Positions 35,729 to 45,584 of a stretch of 64,000 nt of DNA are shown piece by piece (the first letter of the stretch is position 1; the number at the start of each line of letters is the position of its first letter). The stretch comes from Gammaproteobacteria bacterium (GTDB taxonomy: Bacteria > Pseudomonadota > Gammaproteobacteria > Enterobacterales > Alteromonadaceae). Below the pieces are notes generated by a model, which worked only from the letters and a program-made list of their open reading frames with translations, did no database searches and was not told the DNA's origin. Made by a program: the position numbers and the translations under genes. Location: contig JAHJZX010000034.1 of NCBI GenBank assembly GCA_018826295.1, positions 1-64,000 on the forward strand, written 5' to 3'.

Positions 35729-38062
35729 ATGCAAAATACACACAACAACATAGCGGCACTGCCGCTGGCCATTTCACTGGCGCTGCTCAGTCACTCAGCT
35801 TTAGCCCAGCACAGCGAACAAACAGCGGAGCAGCAGACTATTGAGAAAATTTCTGTGGTCGGTGTGGCGACCAATTTTGCCGTAACGGCTGATGATATCG
35901 CCAAAATACAGGCCAATGATTTAAGTGACATCTTCCGGCTGGAGCCGTCTGTTACGGTGGGCGGTGGTGGCCTGGGCATTACGCAACTGGTTTACATTCG
36001 TGGCTTTGAAGACACTATGCTTAACGTTACCGTTGACGGTGCGCCGCAAACCGGCACCCTGTTTCACCACATTGGCCGGCTGGCGATAGAGCCGGAATTG
36101 TTGAAAAGCGTTGAAGTGCAGGCCGGGGCTGGCGAAGCTACCGCAGGCGCGGGTGCCATCGGCGGTGCTATCCGTTTTCAGACCAAAGATGCCAATGATC
36201 TGCTAACCAAAGAGCAGCGTTTTGGTGGCATGCTGAAGATTGGCGGCGGCAGCAATGATTTTTACAAATACAGTGCCAGCGGTTATGGCCGTATTGGTGA
36301 CAACTGGAACCTGCTTGCTTCGCACGTAAAAATAGACAGCAACAGCTACAAAGATGGTGACGGTAACGAAATCGCTTACGAGTTTACCGATGCAACAGGT
36401 AATACCGTGCGTAAGGCGACGGATACCGAGCAGCAGCTAAACTTTATCAAACTAAGCGGTGAGTTCGAACACGGTCAGTACTTGTCGCTGAGCTACGAAA
36501 CACGCGAAGAAGAAGGCAGCTTTCCTTCTAAGCCTAATTTCCCGATTTCACCCAGTAATCCGATCTATCCGATTGAAACAGAGCGCAGCACTACCGTATT
36601 CAATTATGGTATTCAGCAGGGTAGCCTGCTGAACCTGGCCGTTACATTGTACGATACCGAGCAATCCCTGCTGGTGAAAGGTAATCGTGCCTGGCACCCT
36701 TATCAGGGACAAATTACCACTCGTGGCGGTGATATCCGCAATACACTGGATTTGGCCGCCCATACGCTAACGGTTGGGGTGGAATATCGTGATCAACGCT
36801 CGTCAGCCGGTACTCTGGGGCAAGCGCTGAGTGCAGAGGAAACCGGTAAAGTGCTGGGGATCTATGCACAAAATCACTGGGACCTCAGTGATACCCTGCT
36901 GCTTAGCTTCGGTGTGCGCTATGACGATTACAGCCTGAACACCACACACAAGTTTTTTGCTGAAAACCAGGCCAGTTTTGCTGCTGTTGCCGCGCAGTTT
37001 CCACAGGTAGCTGAGGCAGGGTTTTTCCTGATAGCCGATTTTGACACCCTTACGCCGGTTGGCCGGGTAGTCGGGCCGGACGGCAGCTTTAGTTACCTGA
37101 GCCGCAGCTCGGAAGATATCAAAGTCAGCAGTGATGGCCTCAGCGGCAACATTGGCTTGGCCTGGCAACTGACGCCGGCCTGGCAGTTAACGGCGGGTTA
37201 TGCCCAGGCGTTACGCGGCAAGGAAGTCGGCGATACCTTTACCATTGATTATAACGGTGTTGAACCCGGCATTAAGGCGGAAGAGGCACAGAATACTGAA
37301 GTTGGCCTGGAATACAATCAGCACGGCCTGATGTTCAAAATTGCCGCTTACCAGTCTACGCTGGATAACGCCATGAACCTTGAAGTTGGCGGCACCAATG
37401 TGCGCAACATTGGTGACATTGAATCAAACGGCGTAGAACTGAAGCTTGGTTACCAGAAAAATGATCTGCGTATGGTAGCCAGCTATGTACATAACAATAG
37501 CGAGCTGCATAACTACCAGCCTAATGTGGCGACCAATGCGTTTGACGCTAACGGTGTGCCTATTGTTAATCTGGCGGCCTACAGTGCTGATTTTAACGCC
37601 TTTAATATTGCTAAAATTCAGGCACCTGCCTTAGTGAATGGTCAGCCGCTTATTTATGATGACATCAAGCTTGAAGGCTACGAACAGCGCGCCATCGGTA
37701 ACTCCCGTGGTGATACGTTCAGCCTGGACGTCAGCTACAGTGTGTTGGAAAGTCTGGAAATTGGCTGGTTCTTCACTCATGTGCAGGCGCTGGATGGCAT
37801 AGTTGCGCTACATAATGCTGTTAGCAGTGGTGATATCAGTGAGGTGGTAACACTACGCAAGCCTGGCTACAGCCTGCATGACTTCTATGCCAGCTATGAT
37901 GTTAACGACAATATCAGACTGCGGCTGATGGTAAAAAATGCCTTTGATAAAGCGTATCGCGATCATTCCAGCTTTGCTGATTACAGCGAAATCTGGGAAG
38001 GTTTTTCCAGTCATAAAGAACCTGGCCGGGATGTGCGCCTGAGTCTGTCCTGGCAGTTTTAA
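35729..38062 (+). CDS. TonB-dependent siderophore receptor
   Basis: 777 aa; signal peptide, plug domain (YIRGFEDTMLNVTVDGAPQTG...GAIGGAIRFQTKDA), C-terminal LSLSWQF. Confidence 0.92.
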   Translation: MQNTHNNIAALPLAISLALLSHSALAQHSEQTAEQQTIEKISVVGVATNFAVTADDIAKIQANDLSDIFRLEPSVTVGGGGLGITQLVYIRGFEDTMLNVTVDGAPQTGTLFHHIGRLAIEPELLKSVEVQAGAGEATAGAGAIGGAIRFQTKDANDLLTKEQRFGGMLKIGGGSNDFYKYSASGYGRIGDNWNLLASHVKIDSNSYKDGDGNEIAYEFTDATGNTVRKATDTEQQLNFIKLSGEFEHGQYLSLSYETREEEGSFPSKPNFPISPSNPIYPIETERSTTVFNYGIQQGSLLNLAVTLYDTEQSLLVKGNRAWHPYQGQITTRGGDIRNTLDLAAHTLTVGVEYRDQRSSAGTLGQALSAEETGKVLGIYAQNHWDLSDTLLLSFGVRYDDYSLNTTHKFFAENQASFAAVAAQFPQVAEAGFFLIADFDTLTPVGRVVGPDGSFSYLSRSSEDIKVSSDGLSGNIGLAWQLTPAWQLTAGYAQALRGKEVGDTFTIDYNGVEPGIKAEEAQNTEVGLEYNQHGLMFKIAAYQSTLDNAMNLEVGGTNVRNIGDIESNGVELKLGYQKNDLRMVASYVHNNSELHNYQPNVATNAFDANGVPIVNLAAYSADFNAFNIAKIQAPALVNGQPLIYDDIKLEGYEQRAIGNSRGDTFSLDVSYSVLESLEIGWFFTHVQALDGIVALHNAVSSGDISEVVTLRKPGYSLHDFYASYDVNDNIRLRLMVKNAFDKAYRDHSSFADYSEIWEGFSSHKEPGRDVRLSLSWQF

Positions 38063-38123
38063 GTTGTATCAGGCAACCGGCAACTATGCCGCCGGTTGCC
38101 GACATAGTTGCAGGAGTAATAAC

Positions 38124-38438
38124 ATGTCTGAAGCAGAAACCACAGCGCTACTTGCGCTTCAACTGCAGTGCACAGCCCGGATAACAACGGCTAACGGCAG
38201 TAAGTATTTGCAACGCTTATGCAAGCATTTTGCACACAAGGTGCGCGCCAACTGGGACGAAAACCGCGGCCAGGTTATCTTTGCTGAAGGCGTCTGTACC
38301 TTAGAAGCCGATGTCCTCGGTTTACAGTTGATTTGCAGCGCCGCTTCGCAGCAAGACTTAATGGATATCGTCGATACCATGGACAGGCATTTTATCCGCT
38401 TTGCCAAAGCTGAAGCGCCGGAACTGAACTGGCAGTAA
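38124..38438 (+). CDS. DUF2218 protein
   Basis: MSEAETTALLALQLQCTARITTANGSKYLQRLCKHFAHKVRANWDENRGQVIFAEGVCTLEADVLGLQLICSA... Confidence 0.78.
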   Translation: MSEAETTALLALQLQCTARITTANGSKYLQRLCKHFAHKVRANWDENRGQVIFAEGVCTLEADVLGLQLICSAASQQDLMDIVDTMDRHFIRFAKAEAPELNWQ

Positions 38439-38486
38439 CGGCGTGCCCGCAGTTGCCAGCGGGTATTAAGCCGGGTTGGGGCGGTG

Positions 38487-39458
38487 TTAGTTTGGCGCCT
38501 GCGACACGCAATTTCGGCCTTTGGATTTGGCCTGATACAGTGATTCATCGGCACGTTGGATCAGGTCGTGCAGGCTATCGTCGGGTCGACACTGCGCTAC
38601 ACCTATACTGACTGTGCACGTTGGTATAGACGGGTTTTCAGTCGACTGTAGCTGTAGTGCCTGGCGAATACGCTCTGCCAGCGCAAATGCATTGTCTAAC
38701 GGGGTGTCGGGTAAAATTGTCAGAAATTCTTCGCCGCCGATGCGGCCAATAAAGTCAGTCTTGCGCAGCAATAGGGCAAAGTTTTCTGCGGCGGATTTTA
38801 ACGTAACGTCGCCTGCCTGATGGCCATAGTTGTCGTTGATGGCTTTAAAGTGATCCAAATCCAGCATCATAATACTCAATGCCGTATTCTGGCGTGCTGC
38901 TCTGGTTATTTCTAACTCAAGCAGACGCATAATCTCACGCCGGTTGCACAAGCCGGTTAAATCATCTGTGGTAGCCATTTTTTCCAGCTGGGCAGTGCGT
39001 TTTAGTACTTCGGCTTCCAGGTGCTGGTTGGCTTCGGCCAGTTTTCGCTCCGCCTGCACTAATTCAGCTATGGTAACGTGCATACTGCGCTTACTCGGAA
39101 TGCTTATCGCCTGGGGCAACAAGTACCACAGCATAATGGCGGTCAGTATAGAAATTACACCGGTCAGCGATTTTACAATGCCATGAATATAGTAATAACC
39201 GTGCCAGACGTTAATGATGCCCAGCAGATGGGTTGCACCGCAGAAAAAAATAAAGCCGGCAAACAGCAAAAATATCGAATTAAAGCGTAAATCATCGCGT
39301 GCCCGCACCAACCTTACTAACGCAATCGGTATCAGCATATAGGCAATAAAGGTCAATATATCGCCACCGACATGCAGTATCAGTAAATCTTTACGCCACA
39401 ATAAGCAATGGCCATGCGGCATAAAATCGCCGTTTAGTAAGTCAGTGATAAAATCCAT
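38487..39458 (-). CDS. Diguanylate cyclase (GGDEF) with ethylene-receptor-like N-terminal membrane domain
   Basis: N-term LLILHVGGDILTFIAYMLIPIALVRLV...FAGFIFFCGATHLLGIINVW; C-term DDLTGLCNRREI...IGRIGGEEFLTILP. Confidence 0.88.
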   Translation of the reverse strand: MDFITDLLNGDFMPHGHCLLWRKDLLILHVGGDILTFIAYMLIPIALVRLVRARDDLRFNSIFLLFAGFIFFCGATHLLGIINVWHGYYYIHGIVKSLTGVISILTAIMLWYLLPQAISIPSKRSMHVTIAELVQAERKLAEANQHLEAEVLKRTAQLEKMATTDDLTGLCNRREIMRLLELEITRAARQNTALSIMMLDLDHFKAINDNYGHQAGDVTLKSAAENFALLLRKTDFIGRIGGEEFLTILPDTPLDNAFALAERIRQALQLQSTENPSIPTCTVSIGVAQCRPDDSLHDLIQRADESLYQAKSKGRNCVSQAPN

Positions 39459-39588
39459 TTATGCGTCCCGATAACAATAGTCTTCACACAGCTTAGTCAA
39501 TAATTCAGCGCGCTGTGGATACCACAGAAACTATCAGCCAATTAACAGGCATGGGAGTAAATTGACTGTGACAGCGCTATTATGCCGG

Positions 39589-41556
39589 TTATTCCCAGCG
39601 TGCATCAGTTTCGCTGATGTTAAAGGCTATTTTGTTACCCTGGCTGGTGAGCTGAAACACCTGCTTTGGTGAACCATCGGCGTTAAGCTCAACCAGTCCT
39701 ATGCCGGCTTGATTCAGTAAGCGCTCGCCGGCTTTGGCCGTGTCGGGCTTATGCGGCACAATCTTCATACTGCGGCGTTTGGTAAACCAGTTTAGTGGTG
39801 AGCGTGGCGAATACAGCCAGCGGTTAAGCCGGTCCAGTACATCTAACAAGCGGGATGGAAACTGGTTTTTTAAGCCACTGCTGGTAATTTGCCAGATATC
39901 CGGCCCGCCTTGTTGGCCACGCAGGTTGACTTCATAGACAAATGAATAGTGCACATCGCCGGATAAAATAACAAAGTGCTTCGGTGTTTTCGGGTGGCGA
40001 AATAAGTTCATCAATGCATAAGCAGTGCCGCGGTGCGCCATCCAGTTTTCGGCGTCCACCAGCAGCGGCCGGCCAAAAAACGTAAACAGCTTTTGCATGC
40101 CTTCAATTAACTTCACGCCAAATACCGGTGCCGGTGATACCAACACTACCGCATCATGACCTATAAGGTCTTGCTGCAATTCGGTAATAGCTTCCCAGTC
40201 CAGCAGGCCGGAGGGCTTGCCTATATTCACTTCCGAGCGCCAGCGCCGGGTGCGGCTGTCCAGTACCAACAGCGGCGGCTCTGTAGGCCATTGATAATGC
40301 CACTGGTTAAAGCGCAGCAGCTCAGTGATAAGCTGCTGATGCTGTTCAGAACCGCTGTTGGCGAGCGCCAGTTCAGCCTGATGCAGTACATCAGCACTAA
40401 ACTGCTGTGGTGTATTGCCCCAGCCCTGACACAGCAAATAGCCGATTAACGCATTGCCGATAATACGGCGGGAGAAATCGTGGCTATAGGCTGTTTGCTC
40501 CCACTCGGCGGTAAGGTTCCAGTCGTCCGTGACATCATGATCATCAAAAATCATCGCGCTGGGCAGGTGCGCCAATACCCGCCTTACTTTGCCAAGGTTT
40601 GCTGCAAACTGCTGAATAATTTGCTGATGCTGTTGATAGGTTTGCCACTGCTGGGCTGTCAGAGTTGCCTTCAGTTCATCGCTCAGCTCGGTTGCACCGG
40701 CTAACCAGGGCGCGGGTGACCAAACCAGCAGATACATGCTAAGCATTTCGGCCAGGCTAATCAGGTGATTACGCGCACTGTCAGTGGTAAATACCGGCTT
40801 TTTAACGCCTTTAAATACCTGCGTTAGCATCGCCTGACTGGCTTCGGTTTTCGGCAGCAGCGTATCGCGGCGGTAATAGTAAGGGCTGTCGCTGTGCAAA
40901 GCGGCAGACTGGCTGACTATCGAGCAAGGCAGGCTTTCATTACTAAAATCCAACTGACTGATAAGCTGATGAATAGCGCGCAGCATCGGCGCGGCCACAT
41001 CATCGGCGTAAATTTGATCGCCACTGTGTAATAACAGTGCCGGCCAGTGCTCTGGCGCGTGCTGTTGCAGGTATAAATCTGCCGCCAGCAAGCCATCATC
41101 GGCGGGATAATGCGGCTTACGACAGGAACCATGTAGTAACCGGCTGAGTTTGGGCTGAATAACAAAGCCTGGCGTGTTGCGCCCGGCATACACTATATCG
41201 GCTGCCCAGTGCTGCCAGCCCAACCAGTCGGGCTGCGGATTATCCGATTTATCCGCCAGGGTTAAGTCATAACCTATCCAGCAGCCGGTTGGCAGCGCTT
41301 GTTGCAGCGGAATATGGATAAGCTGCAAATACAGTTTGCCAGCACAGCGCACTGTCTGACAATGTTGCTGCATTTGCAGTGCAGTAAAATGCTGAGACTC
41401 GCCGTTGTCGGGTAACAGACTAAGTTGCAGCTGCACCGGCCGGCTGGTCGCCAGCCACAGCGTAAAACGTTGTGGCGTGACGGCGCGCAGCAGTGGCCCG
41501 GCCAAAACCAGTGGCAGGGCGTTATCTGTTGTACTCTCGGTTGCTGCGCTATGCAT
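39589..41556 (-). CDS. PhoD-like phosphodiesterase/alkaline phosphatase D family protein
   Basis: LLHSGDQIYADDVA, MIFDDHDVTDDWN, VILSGDVHYSFVYEV metallophosphatase motifs. Confidence 0.85.
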   Translation of the reverse strand: MHSAATESTTDNALPLVLAGPLLRAVTPQRFTLWLATSRPVQLQLSLLPDNGESQHFTALQMQQHCQTVRCAGKLYLQLIHIPLQQALPTGCWIGYDLTLADKSDNPQPDWLGWQHWAADIVYAGRNTPGFVIQPKLSRLLHGSCRKPHYPADDGLLAADLYLQQHAPEHWPALLLHSGDQIYADDVAAPMLRAIHQLISQLDFSNESLPCSIVSQSAALHSDSPYYYRRDTLLPKTEASQAMLTQVFKGVKKPVFTTDSARNHLISLAEMLSMYLLVWSPAPWLAGATELSDELKATLTAQQWQTYQQHQQIIQQFAANLGKVRRVLAHLPSAMIFDDHDVTDDWNLTAEWEQTAYSHDFSRRIIGNALIGYLLCQGWGNTPQQFSADVLHQAELALANSGSEQHQQLITELLRFNQWHYQWPTEPPLLVLDSRTRRWRSEVNIGKPSGLLDWEAITELQQDLIGHDAVVLVSPAPVFGVKLIEGMQKLFTFFGRPLLVDAENWMAHRGTAYALMNLFRHPKTPKHFVILSGDVHYSFVYEVNLRGQQGGPDIWQITSSGLKNQFPSRLLDVLDRLNRWLYSPRSPLNWFTKRRSMKIVPHKPDTAKAGERLLNQAGIGLVELNADGSPKQVFQLTSQGNKIAFNISETDARWE

Positions 41557-41785
41557 TGACGTAAGGTGTCACGATGTTTCCTGTGTCAGTTAGGTATATT
41601 TGATTAAAGCTTACTACCGGCCAGAGTCTACGCTACAAATTAGACAGGGCTATTTTCGGGTGTCTGCCGATTTACTTTCCCGGTGCAATTCGCTCAATCT
41701 CACAGTAAGTTGGTGTCCGATAGCTGAAATGTATATATGTTACTTAGCGTAATGTATATATATTTCAAGTTCCTTTGTTTTCCTG

Positions 41786-43096
41786 TTATTTCAGGTCTAA
41801 TCGATGTGCTGCGGCAGCTTTATCAATTAGCCATTTGGGTACGTTGTGCTGTCTTGCAAGTTGTTGCCAGTTCCCAACAGACTCTTTTGTTTGCTCAATA
41901 ATTTCTTTTGTTTTTGCTGGTGTAAGATTAGTGATTAATCTGGCGACTGTTAGAAGATCTTCCATGTTAAACCCGTCTCGTTTTGCATTGATGCTCATTT
42001 GATGCAAATTCACCCAGTCAGATGCAGGATCATAACTAAACGCTACATCGTATGCCGGGGCAAGCTGCCACTGAAAGTCATCATTGACAAGAAAACTGAA
42101 ATTCTTAGTGTGGTCGTCCTGGTTACGCGCTATGACGTTAAACACCATACGGCGAAATATCTGCTCCTGCTCTGAGTATGTAAGTTTGATCTTGCGCATC
42201 ACACCTAAGAGCTGCTCATAGCTGTAATGGCCAGGCTTTTTATAATCGGCATGATCAATAGCGCAAAGTGTTGCGCAGTGATATTTTTGATTCTCAACCC
42301 GGTCAAAGCGCTTGGTCATGAAATGACGCCTGCCATTCTCTTCAAAGAGTTCGCAAGGTTGCATATCAATGCCGCAGTCCTTTGCCATTAGATAGTAGAC
42401 AAACTCCATTACCCCATAACCAACAGGATCTCCGAAAGTCTGCTTTGAACGGTCTTTTTCTCTTATCCCATCGAACTTAATTAAGTAGTGCTCGAACCCT
42501 TCTGGAGCATCTACCTGGCCGGACAATACCTTAGTGCGATCTTTGTTTATTGCTATAACTGCTTTTGGCCTGGCACCGCCAGCTGATGTCCCTATCTGCA
42601 GTAAAGCCGTCATTGAGTCATCATCTTCAAGCGACGCTGTAAACTCTTCACGATGCGTTAATACTTTCTGTGAGAGCCATACAAGTTCTGCCAGGTCAAC
42701 TTCGAATGACTTTTCTTTACCCAATTGGATTGTCGGTTGATATTCCAGGGCACCCATGCCTCGTTTACCGGTGTATAGCAACCGGTCAATCGGCTTAAAC
42801 TCAGTGGCGTCTAAACCCTTTCGTGCCTGCCAGGAATCAATAATAGCGTTACCGAAATCATCAGGCAGTGAGTCACTGAAAATTGCTGGAAGCCCCTTAT
42901 AGGTCTCATATGACAAGTTTGGAAAAGTAAATACACCGGGTCGCAATGGCAAGTGGATTGGAGCCAGTGAAAAGCCATCCCTAATCCACTCAGGGCTGTA
43001 CTCAAAAGCAGCGGCTGGTCTATCTTCGATATACTGTAATGCGCCGACCAGATTGTCATCAAACATTACCTTGCAGACTTTAGCTACCATTTTCAC
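41786..43096 (-). CDS. hipA: HipA-family serine/threonine kinase toxin
   Basis: GTSAGGARPKAVIAI, HFMTKRFDR, VIARNQDDHTKNFSFLV, WQLAPAYDVAFS. Confidence 0.88.
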   Translation of the reverse strand: MKMVAKVCKVMFDDNLVGALQYIEDRPAAAFEYSPEWIRDGFSLAPIHLPLRPGVFTFPNLSYETYKGLPAIFSDSLPDDFGNAIIDSWQARKGLDATEFKPIDRLLYTGKRGMGALEYQPTIQLGKEKSFEVDLAELVWLSQKVLTHREEFTASLEDDDSMTALLQIGTSAGGARPKAVIAINKDRTKVLSGQVDAPEGFEHYLIKFDGIREKDRSKQTFGDPVGYGVMEFVYYLMAKDCGIDMQPCELFEENGRRHFMTKRFDRVENQKYHCATLCAIDHADYKKPGHYSYEQLLGVMRKIKLTYSEQEQIFRRMVFNVIARNQDDHTKNFSFLVNDDFQWQLAPAYDVAFSYDPASDWVNLHQMSINAKRDGFNMEDLLTVARLITNLTPAKTKEIIEQTKESVGNWQQLARQHNVPKWLIDKAAAAHRLDLK

Positions 43097-43524
43097 TCCT
43101 TAGTTACGAGCCTTTGGCGTCTTGCCATGATTGGGCTTATATTTTGTTGTTTGCTTTTCGGCTTATCAGCTGCTTTTTTTGCTGGTCGAACTACGACGCG
43201 CTGAGGTTCTGTATTTAACAGCCCCTTAAAGTTGTGCCACTTTACTCCTGGCTTCATAGAAGCTCGCAAGCTTTCCATCGGACTGAACTCAGAGGATGTG
43301 GCGATGGTATCGAGCTGTTCAAGCAACTCTAATTGGCGGATGATGGCAATAAAAGTGGCTAACTTTGTTGTCCCGGATTTAAGCGCACCGTAAGACTTCC
43401 GGGTTATGCCGACATTAGAGGCTATCTGCTCCTGGGTTAACCCCAGCGCTTTACGTTTATGCTCCAGCCTTTCAAACAGCTCGTACGCTATTGCTGCATC
43501 TGACATTGCTTCGGTAATTTTCAT
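43093..43524 (-). CDS. hipB: HipB-like HTH antitoxin with extended basic C-terminus
   Basis: LEHKRKALGLTQEQIASNVGITRKSYGALKSGTTKLATF HTH; 4-nt overlap with hipA. Confidence 0.8.
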   Translation of the reverse strand: MKITEAMSDAAIAYELFERLEHKRKALGLTQEQIASNVGITRKSYGALKSGTTKLATFIAIIRQLELLEQLDTIATSSEFSPMESLRASMKPGVKWHNFKGLLNTEPQRVVVRPAKKAADKPKSKQQNISPIMARRQRLVTKE

Positions 43525-43533
43525 ATCTCACCT

Positions 43534-43590
43534 GAGTATTAATTAACTCATTTAAACCATAGTCTAGCATTAATGGGTATTTTACTACTC
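43534..43590. promoter_or_regulatory. Candidate HipB operators upstream of hipBA
   Basis: Two 16-bp dyads: GAGTATTAATTAACTC (43534-43549) and GGGTATTTTACTACTC (43575-43590); the second is inside a larger dyad ATTAATGGGTA/TACTCATTAAT. Confidence 0.6.
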
Positions 43591-44057
43591 ATTAATAGTG
43601 CCACCCTCAGATTGTAGGTGATAAGGCTTATAGTGGGAAATATTTTACTCATAAATCTGGTTTTCGCGTTTTATGTGTAATTTACTTCACATAGGTTGGA
43701 GTTTGGTTGTTTTGGCGTATTTAAACGCACTTGGTTAAAGTGAGGTGGGGCTATAATGCTTTAATGTTTGGGCTAACAGTCTCAAGCTATTTCTTAAGGC
43801 TGGTGACTGGTACCGCCAAAAGCCATTAGGGTATATAAACGTTTAGATTTTTCTTCATCCCATAACGCAGATACAGTATGTGTAAACTTAATCATCCGAA
43901 ATGGCACTGGCCAAGTCTGAAATTTTACAGAGCGGATACCGCGCTGCGCTTGTTGAATCCACTTTAAAACCCTTTAGAGACAACTATAAAAGGGCTTTAA
44001 AAAGGATGCCAGATAGTTTTCCAGGGCTGGCCATTTTATAGTTTATGTTTTCCAGCG

Positions 44058-45416
44058 CTAGTTTTTAAGAGTGACAAACTCTTCAGCACTGGTTGGATGC
44101 AGCGCTACGGTGTTGTCGAAATCGGCCTTAGTGGCGCCCATTTTTATTGCTACGGCAAAGCCTTGCAGCACTTCGTCCATGCCTTCGCCAATGCCGTGCA
44201 GGCCAACCACTTTTTCATCTTTGCCAGCACATACCAGCTTAAAGCGGCTCAGTGCGCGGTGCGCCGTAATGGCGTTATACATGGCAGCAAAGTTGCTGCG
44301 ATACACTTTGACGTTAGCCGCGCCAAATTGCGCTTCAGCTTCGGCTTCGGTTAAGCCAATAGTGCCAATAGGCGGGTGGCTGAAGACCACTGTAGGTATT
44401 AGCGAATAGTCCATATGCGCATCTGGCATGGCCGGGTTAAACAGCCGCTCGGCCAGCAGTCGGGCCGCTTTGACGGCCACCGGCGTCAGTTGTGCTTCAC
44501 CGGTGATATCGCCAACGGCATAAATACCTTTCACATTGGTATTTTGGTATTTATCGGTGCGGATAAAGCCCTGCTTATCGGTCAGCACACCGGCAGAGGC
44601 CAAATTTAGCTTGTCGGTTGCCGGCTCGCGGCCAATAGCCCAGATCAGGCAATCGACATGTTCAAATACGGTACCGTTGCTGCAGTGCACGGTCAGTGTT
44701 CCGGCGGCAGTTTTTTCTACCCGGCTGACTTCAGTGTGGCTGTGCAGGTTGAGCTTATCCTGCGCCATGCGTTCAAGCAGCATATCGGTAATGTCGCTGT
44801 CAAAATTACGCAGTGGCCGGTCTTTGCGTACTAAAAGATGCGTATCGGTGCCCAGCGCATGCAGCACGCCGGCAATTTCCACCGCGATATAGCCTGCACC
44901 GACCACTAAGGCTTTTTTCGGCTGTGTGGTTAAAGCAAAAAAGCCGTCAGAGTCGATACCGTGCTCGCTGCCGGGGATTTGTGGCCGGCTGGGGCGGCCG
45001 CCGGTAGCGATAGTAATATGATCGGCCGTGATACGCTCGCCGTTCACTTCTACCGTATGGGCATCAACGAAGCGGGCAAAGCCCTGAATAAGGGTTACAC
45101 CATTGGCATCAAAGCCTTTTTGATAGCTGGCATGAATACGCTGAATATAGGCTTCGCGGTTTTTTACCAGCGTGGCCCAGTTAAAACTATTTTGCGTCAC
45201 GTCAAAGCCGTAGTCCGGGCTGTATTTTAGTGCTTCAGCAATATGGGCGCCGTACCACATTACTTTTTTTGGTACGCAACCGACATTAACGCAAGTGCCG
45301 CCTACTGCTTTAGCTTCAATCACTGCGGCGCTGGCACCACGTTGGGCGGCGCGGTTGGCCCCGGCAATACCGCCGCTGCCGGCGCCTATGGCTAAGTAAT
45401 TAAAATGACGGCTCAT
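44058..45416 (-). CDS. gor: Glutathione-disulfide reductase
   Basis: [33 protein letters not shown] redox motif, [27 protein letters not shown]. Confidence 0.93.
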   Translation of the reverse strand: MSRHFNYLAIGAGSGGIAGANRAAQRGASAAVIEAKAVGGTCVNVGCVPKKVMWYGAHIAEALKYSPDYGFDVTQNSFNWATLVKNREAYIQRIHASYQKGFDANGVTLIQGFARFVDAHTVEVNGERITADHITIATGGRPSRPQIPGSEHGIDSDGFFALTTQPKKALVVGAGYIAVEIAGVLHALGTDTHLLVRKDRPLRNFDSDITDMLLERMAQDKLNLHSHTEVSRVEKTAAGTLTVHCSNGTVFEHVDCLIWAIGREPATDKLNLASAGVLTDKQGFIRTDKYQNTNVKGIYAVGDITGEAQLTPVAVKAARLLAERLFNPAMPDAHMDYSLIPTVVFSHPPIGTIGLTEAEAEAQFGAANVKVYRSNFAAMYNAITAHRALSRFKLVCAGKDEKVVGLHGIGEGMDEVLQGFAVAIKMGATKADFDNTVALHPTSAEEFVTLKN

Positions 45417-45584
45417 ATCTGTGTCCCGGATTGCTGATTAATGCACAGGTTATATGGGGTAAGGCCGGCTTTTGCAAGGCAGTTACCAGCAGAACTGCAG
45501 TAAGCGGTATAGATCTGCATTGACAATAGTGCTGACTGCCCCAACATTAACGGTAATATTTTGCCATCGCGATTAAGGTTTATT

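Noticed and set aside
41726-41766. AT-rich inverted repeat GAAATGTATATATGT...ATGTATATATATTTC after hipA
   Set aside because: Could be a terminator or operator, but arms are simple TA sequence with mismatches and there is no clear U-tract; too weak to call.
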